A DNA stretch of 64,000 nucleotides. Origin: Homalodisca vitripennis (taxonomy: Eukaryota; Arthropoda; Insecta; Hemiptera; Cicadellidae). The notes beneath the pieces were generated by a model. That model saw only the letters and a program-made list of their open reading frames with translations. It was not told the origin of the DNA and searched no databases. A program made the position numbers and the translations under genes. The DNA lies in NCBI RefSeq assembly GCF_021130785.1, contig NC_060207.1, forward strand, positions 102,155,001 to 102,219,000, in the 5' to 3' direction. Every line of letters starts with the position of its first letter. The first letter of the stretch is position 1. This document shows positions 1-13,700 of this stretch, piece by piece.

Positions 1-732
1 TTTACATTATTAATCAATAATAAAGCCAAACTACCAAGTTTGCAATGATGTGTCTTGTACTATTCAACTAAACAATATTTTAAGATAGAATTTTGATTGC
101 TTCCGATGGACTTCAGAGTTATGTTGTATTCTTAGAATGCCAGGAAGCCCCGAGGTTAAATAAAATGTCTACTGCCTGAAACATTTCGTCATTAACAACA
201 GATCGAAAGTAAAGTGAAGCAAGAACGGACTCCTTGAACGGAACCGCTTGTCGGATCTGACCACTACCTGCTTGACGTTGATGGTTCATCGACCGCCGCC
301 GCCGCTTGTTTCTGTCTGCTTTCACAGCCACTGCCTCCGCAATCGCGCGGGAAAGCGGCCGGGGCAGGACAGTGTCCACTGTGCCTGTAAGCAAGCAGTG
401 GACTGACGACTAAGAGTGAAAGTACCCACAGAGTCCCCACTGGTCACGGGTCCTGTATGTTTGTTTTTTTTTTATTTGGTATAAGAAAATTAGTTTACTA
501 ATTCACCTGAATTTTAAACTAGCCTATATGTTTCTTCAATTGTTTATTATTGTTTTGGAGGTGGAAAAAGTGAATTCTAAAATGTTTATTAATATAGAGT
601 TTTACTAATTTAAACTACAACGCCTAGTTCAGAGCTTTTTGTACGTGTTAATTATGGTTTAAAATGTAATAAATACTATTTATGGCATTAAATAGAAAGT
701 TTAAAGTATTTACTAAAACGTTAAGATATAAT
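1..732. other. Non-coding flank, GC-rich patch at about 230-420
   Basis: No recognisable gene. A CpG-rich patch at about 230-420 contains an open minus-strand frame with an arginine-rich stretch, but I recognise no domain in it. The rest is AT-rich. The GC patch could be a promoter or first exon of an unseen minus-strand gene, or part of an old repeat; the sequence does not decide. Confidence 0.3.
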
Positions 733-2055
733 CAGTGGCGTATTTAGGGGGGGGACTATAGGGGCTGTATCGCAGGGCGGCAACATTTCGGGGGTGGCGA
801 AGGTTTTAATAATATATGGAAACAATTCAATTTAGAATATTTTAAAATTAAGGGCGTGTATGTCAAGGCCGATGTACTGCACTGTAGTATACAAAATATT
901 AGAGTTAGACTGTCAACGTTAGCCTGTACTGTATAGGGTGGCAGAAGTAGTGTAGTTTCCGTTGATACGCGGATAAAGAAACACAACTTCAATCTAAAAA
1001 GTCTATCAAACACACGTTGGTCAGCGAGAGATGACGCTATCAATACATTGAATGAAGATTGGAAAGAAGTAATGGAGGCACTCAAAAATATTTCCAATGG
1101 CGAAACAGAAAAGGTAACAACTCGAATTGAAGCTGGTAGCTAGCTACCTTTGCAAACTTCAAAGATTGGAAACTGCATTTTTATCAATTATGTGGGGAGA
1201 TCTACTCAACAGATTTAATATTACTTGTAAAAAGCTGTCATCATCTGAGATCGACAACAGTAGCACAAATGTAAGGATCACTATCAGAATATATAAGTAG
1301 TATATTTTCTTATATTTAGGAAAGTGGAGCTCTGCCAAAGTCGAAAATTTGTATATAATGAAGATGAAGTCAAGAAAAAGAGGCCTCGAAAGCTCCAACC
1401 TGATGAGACTGGAGAAATGAGACCGGAGAAAGTGAGATAACACTTCTAAGCAGAGAGAACTTTAAAATAAACACTTTTTATGCAATATTAGACACCTTAT
1501 CTAAATAAAGTGAAAATATAAAAGCTGTATACGATGAGCTGAGCTTGATTTTTCAATTTCACATTTTTTTAAAAAAAGAGGAAAAGAAGAAACGGACAGA
1601 GAGATACTAACTGACCACTATAAAAATTAGTGAAGCAAGAATGTCCAAAAAGTATTTTTATTGTCTAGCCTATAAACTGTTACCTGTTACGGAGTTCAAG
1701 ACGTATATGTCTATGTTGATATGAAATTGAAACTTTTTTAAGGATCCTTGCATCAAACTGTTCAGCGGATAGATCATTTTCGGACATTTTACTTGCCAAC
1801 TTGCAGATTTACGACTCAAATACATTAGTTAGTTTATAATTGTAAAATGTTCTTATTTATTGAAAACTAATCATATTACAGTATTGGTAAACTAAAATAT
1901 ATTACTATCATTTATAAAATGTTAACAAAGATAACAAGATTAAATTGTTTCAACTTATTATGTTGTTTATACCTCTACGTTGTAGTACATGAAACAAACA
2001 AGGAGTGGCAGATAGCTGCTAGCCCATGGGCGGCAAAAATTGAAATACGCCACTG
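733..2055 (+). mobile_element. hAT-type DNA transposon relic (ZMYM1-like transposase)
   Basis: The ends are inverted repeats: CAGTGGCGTATTT at 733-745 and AAATACGCCACTG at 2043-2055. The CAG...CTG termini and 8-bp flanks (gatataat left, gacgtaat right, 6 of 8 matching) fit the hAT superfamily, which makes 8-bp target duplications. Inside, at about 990-1130, the + strand reads a short stretch with the block LSNTRWSARDDA, typical of the ZMYM1-like transposase family. Further short matching pieces follow in other frames. The coding region is broken by many stops and is far shorter than a full transposase, so the copy is dead. Family assignment is from remembered motifs. Confidence 0.75.
990..1440 (+). 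pseudogene. Broken ZMYM1/hAT transposase fragment
   Basis: This is the coding relic inside the hAT element. The clearest part is about 990-1130, with LSNTRWSARDDA followed by a helical stretch that stops at about 1140. A second piece at about 1220-1275 and a third at about 1320-1400 continue the same family in shifted frames. The catalytic DDE residues are not visible. It is interpreted as the middle of a transposase of the zinc-finger MYM-type 1 group; no function is expected. Confidence 0.55.
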
Positions 2056-3611
2056 GACGTAATATTTCTTCTCTTAATAGTAGCTACAAAAACTTAAATA
2101 CTGTATAGTAGAACAGTATGATTGTAACATTGCAACATGATGTCGCTAGATGTTTTCAGATCAGGTAGTAGCCATCTCGTAGAGCCGGAACGGGAAACGA
2201 GGACATATTGTGCGACTAACAACAATAGACTATATTCCACTGCCATGGTGATTTGATTATTGTTCACTCGCTTCGCTGTCACTCCTCTACACTGCCATTT
2301 GAATAAACTGTGCACGAAATCGAGCAATTATACAAAATTAAAAACGAAGCATTTATCTTCTGATTCCTAAGAGGCATTTAGGATTAGTTTGTTATACTCA
2401 TATTAGTGCAATGGTAGGCACGTTGCGCACCATTAATTTCAGCTAGCCTATTTTAAATAGTTAGTAGAACAGAAGTGAGAAGTTAATACATTCAGCTCTC
2501 TCTGGTATAATATTCAAATTTAGGATGCATACGAGAGTCTCGATTAGTTGTTCTGGTAGATAGACTACATTATTAGAGTTCTTCGTGTAGAAACAATATG
2601 ATTTTGGTCGTTTGTTTATGATGTCAGATTGACTTTTGACTGTAGTATTGTGGCTAATTATTTACGTGTTTAAGAATCCATGTGAAATCAGATAAATGAT
2701 ATATAACTGTGTGACAAACCCAGTTTCTATGTGATATATGAGTCACGAGTATAGTGTAATAAAATTAGTTTTCTCCATACGTTTGGGGCCGACCCACTCC
2801 GAAAAAAGCATTTGAGAAGTAGACAGACCTTTTGACAACAATATGTTTGTACTAATTAATATGAACATAATCACATGTTCTGTTGCACGAGATATTTAAA
2901 AAAACTAGCTAACTAGTGTGATAACCACATATTCGTACCCAAACATCATGTTCAAGTTCCCTACACATGTTCAAAAACAGACTAGTTATTAAAAACATCT
3001 CTTAAAAATGTTTGTCGTGGGTGCATTTTAGGACGATTTGATTATATGGTGCATTATGTACAAAAATGAACTTCCTTTCCCTTTAACTTCCGCATTGGCT
3101 CTTACTTTGACTTACTACTTCTGAATTTTACAAGACTCCATGTAAAGTTGGCCAGAACAGCTGTGGTTGGCGTGAGGATTGGATAGATATTGAAAACCGT
3201 TTTGAAACAGCCTACCAATATCGTCAAGATCAGAATCTCCGTGGTTAAGAATCCATGTAACACACAGTAGGACTACCTTAGTTGCCATTACTGAGTAGTA
3301 GTAACCGAGCTGTTAAGCAGTGAAACTGGATAAACTCCATCTTGCCTAGAAACAAGACTAGACTTCTCTCACCTGTTACATAGTTTGTATTCGTCTTAAA
3401 AGACTTACACGCCATTACAACAAAATTATTAGTTGAACTACTATACAGCGCAATTATACGACCAGTTCTAGTTCAAACTACCATTGACCTCAGTTAAATG
3501 TCTTATGTCTGTTTGTTTTTGAATACTGTATGTGTTTAAGTTAGAATTTGTGATAGTTTCTATTCAGGATTATGGGTTACATATTTGCGCAAAGTTCGCA
3601 TCCACTTCTTT
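2056..3611. other. Non-coding, no recognised feature
   Basis: AT-rich sequence with no domain-bearing frame on either strand. It ends where the 217-bp satellite begins. Confidence 0.5.
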
Positions 3612-5548
3612 CATTGAGCGCACTACTATATACTGTAGTATTGACCGAAATAACGTGATGTTTCACAGTATAGAGAAAGCACGTGTGTTATACGCTGTTC
3701 TACAATTTTCTTAGTAGCACCACAACATGAGTTAGTTGCTGGTTATATCGTGCTGTTAGATACAACTATTAATTCCAGCTACACAGTTTACGAGTGAAGG
3801 GATTTATGTGTATAACGGGATAAATTATCATTGAGCGTACTACTATATACTGTAGTATTGTCCGAAATAACGTGATGTTTCACAGTATAGAGAAAGCACG
3901 TGTGTTATACGCTGTTCTACAATTTTCTTAGTAGCACCACAACATGAGTTAGTTGCTGGTTATATCGTGCTGTTAGATACAACTATTAATTCCAGCTACA
4001 CAGTTTACGAGTGAAGGGATTTATGTGTATAACGGGATAAATTATCATTGAGCGTACTACTATATACTGTAGTATTGTCCGAAATAACGTGATGTTTCAC
4101 AGTATAGAGAAAGCACGTGTGTTATACGCTGTTCTACAATTTTCTCAGTAGCACCACAACATGAGTTAGTTGCTAGTTATATCGTGCTGTTAGATACAAC
4201 TATTAATTCCAGCTACACAGTTTACGAGTGAAGGGATTTATGTGTATAACGGGATAAATTATCATTGAGCGTACTACTATATACTGTAGTATTGTCCGAA
4301 ATAACGTGATGTTTCACAGTATAGAGAAAGCACGTGTGTTATACGCTGTTCTACAATTTTCTCAGTAGCACCACAACATGAGTTAGTTGCTAGTTATATC
4401 GTGCTGTTAGATACAACTATTAATTCCAGCTACACAGTTTACGAGTGAAGGGATTTATGTGTATAACGGGATAAATTATCATTGAGCGTACTACTATATA
4501 CTGTAGTATTGTCCGAAATAACGTGATGTTTCACAGTATAGAGAAAGCACGTGTGTTATACGCTGTTCTACAATTTTCTCAGTAGCACCACAACATGAGT
4601 TAGTTGCTAGTTATATCGTGCTGTTAGATACAACTATTAATTCCAGCTACACAGTTTACGAGTGAAGGGATTTTAATAAATTATCATTGAGCGTACTACT
4701 ACTGTAGTATTGTCCGAAATAACGTGATGTTTCACAGTATAGAGAAAGCACGTGTGTTATACGCTGTTCTACAATTTTCTTAGTAGCACCACTACATGAG
4801 TTAGTTGCTGGTTATATCGTGCTGTTAGATACAACTATTAATTCCAGCTACACAGTTTACGAGTGAAGGGATTTATGTGTATAACGGGATAAATTATCAT
4901 TGAGCGTACTACTATATACTGTAGTATTGTCCGAAATAACGTGATGTTTCACAGTATAGAGAAAGCACGTGTGTTATACGCTGTTCTACAATTTTCTTAG
5001 TAGCACCACAACATGAGTTAGTTGCTAGTTATATCGTGCTGTTAGATACAACTATTAATTCCAGCTACACAGTTTACGAGTGAAGGGATTTATGTGTATA
5101 ACGGGATAAATTATCATTGAGCGTACTACTATATACTGTAGTATTGTCCGAAATAACGTGATGTTTCACAGTATAGAGAAAGCACGTGTGTTATACGCTG
5201 TTCTACAATTTTCTTAGTAGCACCACTACATCAGTTAGTTGCTGGTTATATCGTGCTGTTAGATACAACTATTAATTCCAGCTACACAGTTTACGAGTGA
5301 AGGGATTTATGTGTATAACGGGATAAATTATCATTGAGCGTACTACTATATACTGTAGTATTGTCCGAAATAACGTGATGTTTCACAGTATAGAGAAAGC
5401 ACGTGTGTTATACGCTGTTCTACAATTTTCTTAGTAGCACCACAACATGAGTTAGTTGCTGGTTATATCGTGCTGTTAGATACAACTATTAATTCCAGCT
5501 ACACAGTTTACGAGTGAAGGGATTTATGTGTATAACGGGATAAATTAG
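3612..5548. repeat. 217-bp satellite array, nine units
   Basis: Head-to-tail units begin at 3612, 3829, 4046, 4263, 4480, 4685, 4898, 5115 and 5332, each opening with CATTGAGCG. Seven units are exactly 217 bp, one is 205 bp (loss of about 12 bp near 4670) and one is 213 bp (loss of 4 bp near 4700). Units differ at only a few bases (for example ttctTagtag versus ttctCagtag), so the array is young or recently homogenised. Each unit contains a small palindrome, tactatatactgtagta. No long frame is conserved across units. Confidence 0.95.
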
Positions 5549-6112
5549 CATTGAGGAGATATTTCTGTAATGTATGCTAATATATGTTCCTTGACGCACA
5601 GCCATTTCTAAGCGAATGGTAGAAAACTTGCTAGTAGAGTCGCCGCTATTATTTGATTGTCATGTTGTTTACATGCCGGTTTTGTGGTATTCAAATAAAG
5701 TTATGTTATATTTTAATTTCGAAAGTATTATATTGGGAATACATCAATAAACAATACTCGTTATAACAACATCTAAACAACAAATTAATGCACACTTTAT
5801 ATTTAAATTCAAGCAGTGCCAATCGAAAAATGACAAATAAGAAAAAATGTTTGTTATGTCCACTATCTTATAGCCTGGGAATATTGCATTTATATCAGAA
5901 GACAGGGTAGTTATTCAGAGGTCCAAATTAAAATAGATGTTAAGGGTTTAAACAACATATGTTGGAGTATTTCACACTAACAAAGCATTACTAAAATTTT
6001 AATTACAAATGTTGAGAATATGTTATTCTTGTTCAAAATCAAATTACTCTCATACCTTAATATCCATGAAATAAGCGACGAAAGCTTAAAGCCTTGATTT
6101 TAAAATTATACT
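5549..6112. other. Non-coding spacer between two tandem arrays
   Basis: AT-rich sequence between the 217-bp satellite and the minisatellite. No gene, tRNA or terminal repeat was seen. Confidence 0.5.
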
Positions 6113-9100
6113 AGATTCCAGAACACAATCACTTTTGCGTAAATAAGGAGAAAACGTTGATGAGGGACAGTGTCAATGCTCGTACTGTAACAGTTGAACG
6201 ATGGTACTGTCCCCCAACACAATGAGTCTGTTTGCATAAGGAAGAAGGCAATGTTGATGTGGGACAGTGTAAATAATCGTAAAGTAACATTTGAAATATG
6301 GTACTACTCCAGAACACAAGTTTGCATAAGAAAGGGGGCAGTGTTGATGTGGGACAGTGTAAATAAACGTAAAGTAACATTTGAAAGATGGTACTACTCC
6401 AGAACACAAGTTTGCATAAGAAAGGAGGCAGTGTTGATGTGGGACAGTGTAAATAATCGTAAAGTAACATTTGAAAGATGGTACTACTCCAGAACACAAG
6501 TTTGCATAAGAAAGGAGGCAATGTTGATGTGGGTTAATACTCGTACAGTGACAGTTGGACGATGGTAATGCTGCAGATCAGAAAGACTGATTGCATAAGG
6601 AAAGAGGCAATGTTCACGTGGAACTGTGTCAATACTTGTTCAGTAACAGTGAACGATCGTAATGCTCCAGAACACAATGACTCTGATTGTATAAGGAACG
6701 AGGCAATGTTGACGTGGAGCTGTGTAACAGTGAAATAATCAATACGTTGTTCAGTAACAGTGAACGATGGCAATGCTCCAGAACACAATGACTCTGATTG
6801 TATAAGGAACGAGGCAATGTTCACGTGGAACTGTGTCAATACTTGTTCAGTAACAGTGAACGATCGTAATGCTCCAGAAAAGAATGACTGATTGTATAAG
6901 GAACGAGGCAATGTTGACGTGGAGCTGTGTAACAGTGAAATAATCAATACGTTGTTCAGTAACAGTGAACGATGGTAATGCTCCAGAACACAATGACTCT
7001 GATTGTATAAGGAACGAGGCAATGTTGACGTGGAGCTGTGTAACAGTGAAATAATCAATACGTTGTTCAGTAACAGTGAACGATTGTAATGCTCCAGAAC
7101 ACAATGACTCTGATTGTATAAGGAACGAGGCAATGTTCACGTGAAACTGTGTCAATACTGTCTTGATCAGTAGCAGTGAACGATCGTAATGCTCCAGAAC
7201 ACAATGACTCTGATTGTATAAGGAACGAGGCAATGTTGACGTGGAGCTGTGTAACAGTGAAATAATCAATACGTTGTTCAGTAACAGTGAACGATTGTAA
7301 TGCTCCAGAACACAATGACTCTGATTGTATAAGGAACGAGGCAATGTTCACGTGAAACTGTGTCAATACTGTCTTGATCAGTAGCAGTGAACGATCGTAA
7401 TGCTCCAGAACACAATGGCTCTGATTGTATAAGGAACGAGGCAATGTTGACGTGGAGCTGTGTAACAGTGAAATAATCAATACATTGTTCAGTAACAGTG
7501 AACGATGGTAATGCTCCAGAACACCATGATTCTGTTTGTATAAAGAAAGAGGCAATGTTGACATGGAGCTGCGTCAATACTGTTCATTAATAGTGAATGA
7601 TGGTAATGCTCCAGAACACCATGATTCTGTTTGTATAAAGAAAGAGGCAATGTTGACATGGAGCTGCGTCAATACTGTTCATTAATAGTGAATGATGGTA
7701 ATGCTCCAGAACACCATGATTCTGTTTGTATAAAGAAAGAGGCAATGTTGACATGGAGCTGCGTCAATACTGTTCATTAATAGTGAACGATGGTAATGCT
7801 CCAGAAAAGAATGACTGATTGTATAAGGAACGAGGCAATGTTGACGTGGAGCTGTGTAACAGTGAAATAATCAATACGTTGTTCAGTAACAGTGAACGAT
7901 GGCAATGCTCCAGAACACAATGACTCTGATTGTATAAGGAACGAGGCAATGTTCACGTGGAACTGTGTCAATACTTGTTCAGTAACAGTGAACGATCGTA
8001 ATGCTCCAGAAAAGAATGACTGATTGTATAAGGAACGAGGCAATGTTGACGTGGAGCTGTGTAACAGTGAAATAATCAATACGTTGTTCAGTAACAGTGA
8101 ACGATGGCAATGCTCCAGAACACAATGACTTTGATTGTATAAGGAACGAGGCAATGTTCACGTGGAACTGTGTCAATACTTGTTCAGTAACAGTGAACGA
8201 TCGTAATGCTCCAGAAAAGAATGACTGATTGTATAAGGAACGAGGCAATGTTGACGTGGAGCTGTGTAACAGTGAAATAATCAATACGTTGTTCAGTAAC
8301 AATGAACGATGGTAATGCTCCAGAACACAATGACTCTGATTGTATAAGGAACGAGGCAATGTTGACGTGGAGCTGTGTAACAGTGAAATAATCAATACGT
8401 TGTTCAGTAACAGTGAACGATTGTAATGCTCCTGAACACAATGACTCTGATTGTATAAGGAACGAGGCAATGTTCACGTGAAACTGTGTCAATACTGTCT
8501 TGATCAGTAGCAGTGAACGATCGTAATGCTCCAGAACACAATGGCTCTGATTGTATAAGGAACGAGGCAATGTTGACGTGGAGCTGTGTAACAGTGAAAT
8601 AATCAATACATTGTTCAGTAACAGTGAACGATGGTAATGCTCCAGAACACAATGACTCTGATTGTATAAGGAACGAGGCAATGTTCACGTGGAACTGTGT
8701 CAATACTTGTTCAGTAACAGTGAACGATGGTAATGCTCCAGAACAGAATGACTCTGATTGTATAAGGAACGAGGCAATATTCACGTGGAACAGTGTCAAT
8801 ACTGTCTTGTTCAGTAGCAGTGAACGATCGTAATGCTCTAGAACACAATGACTCTGATTGTATAAGGAACGAGGCAATGTTCACGTGGAGCTGTGTAACA
8901 GTGAAATAATCAATACGTTGTTCAGTAACAGTGAACGATGGTAATGCTCCAGAACACAATGACTCTGATTGTATAAGGAACGAGGCAATGTTGACGTGGA
9001 GCTGTGTCAGTACTTGTTCAGTAATTGCGAACGATGGTATACTCCAGTACTGCTCCAGAACACAAGCACTCTGCATAAGGAAGGAGGCAATGTTGATGTG

Positions 9101-9536
9101 GGGCAGTGTAAATAATCGTAAATTAACATTTGAACGATGGTACTGCTCCAGAACACAATGACTTTTGTTTGCATAAGAAAGGAGGCTATGTTGACGTGGA
9201 GCTGTATCATTACTGTTCATTAATAGTGAACGATGGTAATGCTCCAGAACACCATGATTCTGTTTGTATAAAGAAAGAGGCAATGTTGACATGGAGCTGC
9301 GTCAATACTGTTCATTAATAGTGAATGATGGTAATGCTCCAGAACACCATGATTCTGTTTGTATAAAGAAAGAGGCAATGTTGACATGGAGCTGCGTCAA
9401 TACTGTTCATTAATAGTGAATGATGGTAATGCTCCAGAACACCATGATTCTGTTTGTATAAAGAAAGAGGCAATGTTGACATGGAGCTGCGTCAATACTG
9501 TTCATTAATAGTGAACGATGGTAATGCTCCAGAACC
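6113..9536. repeat. Composite minisatellite (90/95/100/111-bp units)
   Basis: A 3.4-kb array whose units share the core gctCCAGAACACaatgac. It starts with 90-bp units (6301, 6391, 6481). The middle is mainly alternating 111-bp and 100-bp units, giving a 211-bp higher-order repeat (starts at 6975, 7086, 7186, 7297, 7397). Two blocks of near-identical 95-bp units (7508, 7603, 7698, 7793; and 9235, 9330, 9425, 9520) appear in separate places, so a block was copied within the array. Frames stay open for 60-200 codons on both strands only because several units are multiples of three or lack stops; no gene is inferred. Confidence 0.92.
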
Positions 9537-10548
9537 CAGTCACGCTGGTAATAGCTGTTATCACTGTGACAAACACTGATACGTTATCGATGTTCCAAGC
9601 CTATATAAGTGCAATAGCTCCTCTGTTTGTTGTGGCTGTTTCTCTAGTAAATTGCGATAGAAATTAGAATATAATTATTACGAGTATATTGTTCTTAGTT
9701 GTCGTAGATACAGCTAAATACAGTTCATCCTAAAATCTTAACATTAACGTAATATTCGAACTATCTTTTTCAAGTTTGATTACAGTTTCCTCTTTTTTGT
9801 GGCCAGTTAGTTTGGAATATTTTTTATATTTATTACTACATCGAGCTTCTAAACATATTAATAGTTGCGATTCTTCAATTATCACCATTGCCAAATATTT
9901 CCCCACTCAATTAATATTTATGGTAGGCCTACTGAATTAAAGCTGGCATGGTTAGCAAGCCACATGTTTAATACTAAAGAATCCACAATATAATTTAAGT
10001 AGACCCCATGCACAGTTCTGTAAGCTTGGTGGGCAACTGACTACTGACCAAAGCTATTTCTTTTAACGCTTTCTATTGATATATTCAATATTGCCCATCA
10101 TCGTTAAAACAAAGAATCGGTTCATATAAAAACCAGTTTTTTTTATTTTAAAAGTATATTTATCGTTTCTAGCCGACCTTGTCAAAACTTTCTGAGTTCT
10201 CCAATTTATTGTTGCGCTCTGCGGTTAATAAAACAACTTAATTGGGACTTTCCTCTGTTGCAGGAAGTCATCATCTTCAATTAAAAGTTGTATTTCCCAG
10301 TCTTCAGTGAAATTGTGGATCGAAACTAGTTTCAGTGCTAGAAAGTCCTCGTTTAATATTCTTGTGTGGTTCTTGTTCAAGAGAAACTAGAATAATTTAG
10401 TTGCCATAGACTTTAAAGCTTAGCCTGCCTATGTTTATTTCGAAAGTTTCATCTCCGTTAGTTTAGAACGAGAGTTCCCGTATTTCATGTATGCCGTGAA
10501 ACCTAAGAGGGCGGTGCCCTGGTTGAGATCGATGAAATTGTCAAACTA
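9537..10548. other. Non-coding
   Basis: AT-rich, no gene recognised. A TATA-like TATATAAG at 9602 has no supported transcript behind it. Confidence 0.4.
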
Positions 10549-10553
10549 ACACA

Positions 10554-10632
<79 letters not shown>

Positions 10633-10654
10633 GCGCGCACGCGCACACACGCAC

Positions 10655-10699
<45 letters not shown>

Positions 10700-10705
10700 C
10701 ACACA
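10549..10705. repeat. (AC)n microsatellite with ACGC-type interruptions
   Basis: About 157 bp of alternating AC, with a GCGCGC / GCACGC variant core at about 10630-10687. Purine-pyrimidine alternation throughout makes it a candidate Z-DNA-forming tract. The cysteine/valine-rich frames across it are artefacts. Confidence 0.97.
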
Positions 10706-13700
10706 TTATTGCGACTCCCGTATAATTGTTTTTACTATTAACAAATTAAAAAATGTTTCAAAATCGAACTCAAGAAACTGTGCCTCGCACCGCAGTGGGT
10801 TAGGTTTTGACTGGAGGTATTTGGTTACTGAATAGATTCTGAGTGTCAACACTCTGCTAAATTAAAAAAAAATATAATTACTTAAACGTTTCAATGCGTG
10901 AGCAATTTATGCAGCTAGCTCAAATCTGTTTCATTTAAATAACTAAACATTGTTTAGTTTATTTTAGTATAATTGTCAGAAGTTTTCTTAAAACGTTCGC
11001 ATTGTTAGAGATGTAGCAACATTGAAACATATTTTTATTTGCCACCAATAGACTGATGACGAGTGGTGGCCTACGTGCACTACTTAAACGCGCGTTCATG
11101 CAATAAAACGGCCATACATTTATACTGTATTTAATGCTCGAACACTTGTAAGTGAATCAGTTGTACCAAATAAATCTACCTGTATCTTATGACATGAAAA
11201 CCTAACGCCAAGTTCACACTGTAGGGTCATTGGGAAGTACCGTATTAAGCTGGTAGCGATATAATATAACTACACAATATATGCATATATTTTTTTAATT
11301 GTCTATATGTTTCGATATTTAATAAAGAGTTTTATTTTAATGCCACAAATGTGCTTAACAAATATTCTGACGATTTCGTTTTCTTGGTTTTATATTTAAG
11401 TTGTATTATTACAGAACATAACAGGTTCAACTACAATACGAGCCAAGTTCAGAAGAGTTAATAGATTTCCACGAACTTCACAATTAATGGAATAATATAC
11501 ATTTTGACTATAACTGCGTGACTAAACAACATCTGAGAGTTAACCGGCGTCAGGTGGAACAATGAGATACGACTGAGTTTGTGTTCTCTATTCTAACTCC
11601 TTGATTTGATAGTTTCCTCGAGTGCCTGACCAAGTTGATGTAGGTCTCATACAGATACAAGTCATACCAGGACAAGATATCCGTGATTCGCTCAATTTCG
11701 GTTTAGAACCAACAACTGAGGAATACGCCCATTTACAGACTTCATCAAATCAGAAATTCAGGCTTAGTCAGACATTATTAAATTCTTAAAATAATAGTCT
11801 TGCACCATTTCGTATGTCAAATTGCTGCTTCTAATTTCCTTCCAGCGTTTCAACCTCTTCTGTCTACTTTATTCCTAAAATTGCACCCACTCTAAACTTA
11901 AGTATAACTATTTGATTCATTTAATTTAATGACCACTCTTTACATCTTTATATTTAAAGTTTCAGAATTCATCTCAAGCTTTCGTATTTAAAATTACATT
12001 GCAACTGGTAAAACGTATTATTAAGTAAATAATTAAAATTTAATTCAATATCATCAGATGATGTAAGAAAATATTAAATCTATTGTTATAATTTCAATGA
12101 ATTATCCAATTACATTTGTGTTGATGTACTGGCTGATTTTACCTCTCTGAGTAAAATCAGAGTAAAATCCAATAGACGCTGGATACAATAAAATTTTGTT
12201 GTTTAATATCTGGGCAATTGCTGGGGAAATTGGTAGGCCTGGTTATCCAAAGGTAGCAATATTTATTATGATCGCTGGCACATTTCCAACTCTTTCAGAA
12301 TGGCTAGAGCAACACGATGATGTTTTCAGAAGAGCTTTGTGTAGTTGAGCAGAGACACAGTTCGTCTGGGGCTGCTGCCACTTTGAACTGGATACTGCTG
12401 CGGGACAGTCTGGCTGGTGATTTGAAGGAACATCATGACTAGGATATTTATAATGAAGGACTGACTGACTGGATACTCCTGTGAAGCCTAGTTAGCAGTG
12501 TTAGATGTGTTATGGTAGCCTACACAAAGCTCCTATCAAATTATCCAGCAATGAAATCACCAAGAGCTTCTTATCTCGTTATTGTGAGGGACATTATGCC
12601 AATTTACAAGATCATTACACGTTTTATACACGTTTTTACTGTTTAACTAGGTTCATTAATATACCTACAGGTGGAAATTTGAGATTAGATGAACATACTA
12701 ACGACTTCTTGTTGACTGCCAGGCGGCAGACCTAGTCGGTGGAGTGGTAACATTAGTTTGTTGTTAGTGCACGTGGCATATACACTTGTTCCAATCCAAC
12801 ATTTCCCATCACAAATGTTCCCATCCACCCAAGTTTTAAACTGCTAGGACTAAATTTCCTATCCATGGCTGTATAACATTCTACAAGTGACAGTGTTCAA
12901 TACCTTTACTGGACCTCTTATACCATCGATCTAACTTCTACATTAGCTGACCAATAGTTTATAATTCTGATTATTCTAATTTCGGTGACCTTTCTTTGAC
13001 TTGAACGGGGTCAGAGCATTGTATCTCACAATAGAGACTTTGTAGTTATCTTGTGAGCAGAAGTTTCTACTGAATTGTAGCCTACCTACGCCTTGGCGTG
13101 TTTAATGCCCTACATCATGTATAGGGCAGCACATTATGAAAGCGGATGCGGTTGCGGCGTGAGGAAGAGATTTGTGCGAGTAATGAAAAATACCGCAATC
13201 CAATATGTGCAGAGTTAAGTGAAAATTCCTTTATTTATAAGGAGGCGGCATTAGCACGAATTATCTTTAATGTGAGAGGTTCATTTTACTATGATGTGGG
13301 ACTATACTTGAATGTGGAAACGTGCTGTGTTTCGCGGGCAAAATGAGTATAATGAAATAATGTTGTTAGCAATCAAAGCATAATTCTAAATATTGGCTTG
13401 CAGGCTTTAATAAGTTATATCAATGGCGTCAGAATATTATATTTTACAATATGTATTTAAATGTTATCAAGTGATTGTTGACAAGACAACTATGCTATTA
13501 GTATAGCACAACGTAATAACGTATAGAATAACATTAGTTATTTTATATGGTATTCTAATCTTGTTTTTCTTTGTTTTAAAAAGGGTCGAAATACGATTTT
13601 GAAATTTTAAAACGTAATTGGTTTGTAATCAGATGGTGCCAAAATAATGTAGCACAAACTTTATACTTGCAGACATTAGGCCTATAATTTGCCGATTCCC

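Noticed and set aside
119..394. 91-codon minus-strand frame in a GC patch
   Set aside because: No recognisable domain, no splice or promoter support, and arginine runs come from a CGG-type repeat.
6129..9318. Many overlapping 60-200-codon frames on both strands
   Set aside because: They follow the minisatellite periods, repeat the same peptide, and occur on both strands with no domain. They are products of the tandem repeat.
10503..10706. Cysteine/valine-rich frame
   Set aside because: It is the translated AC microsatellite.
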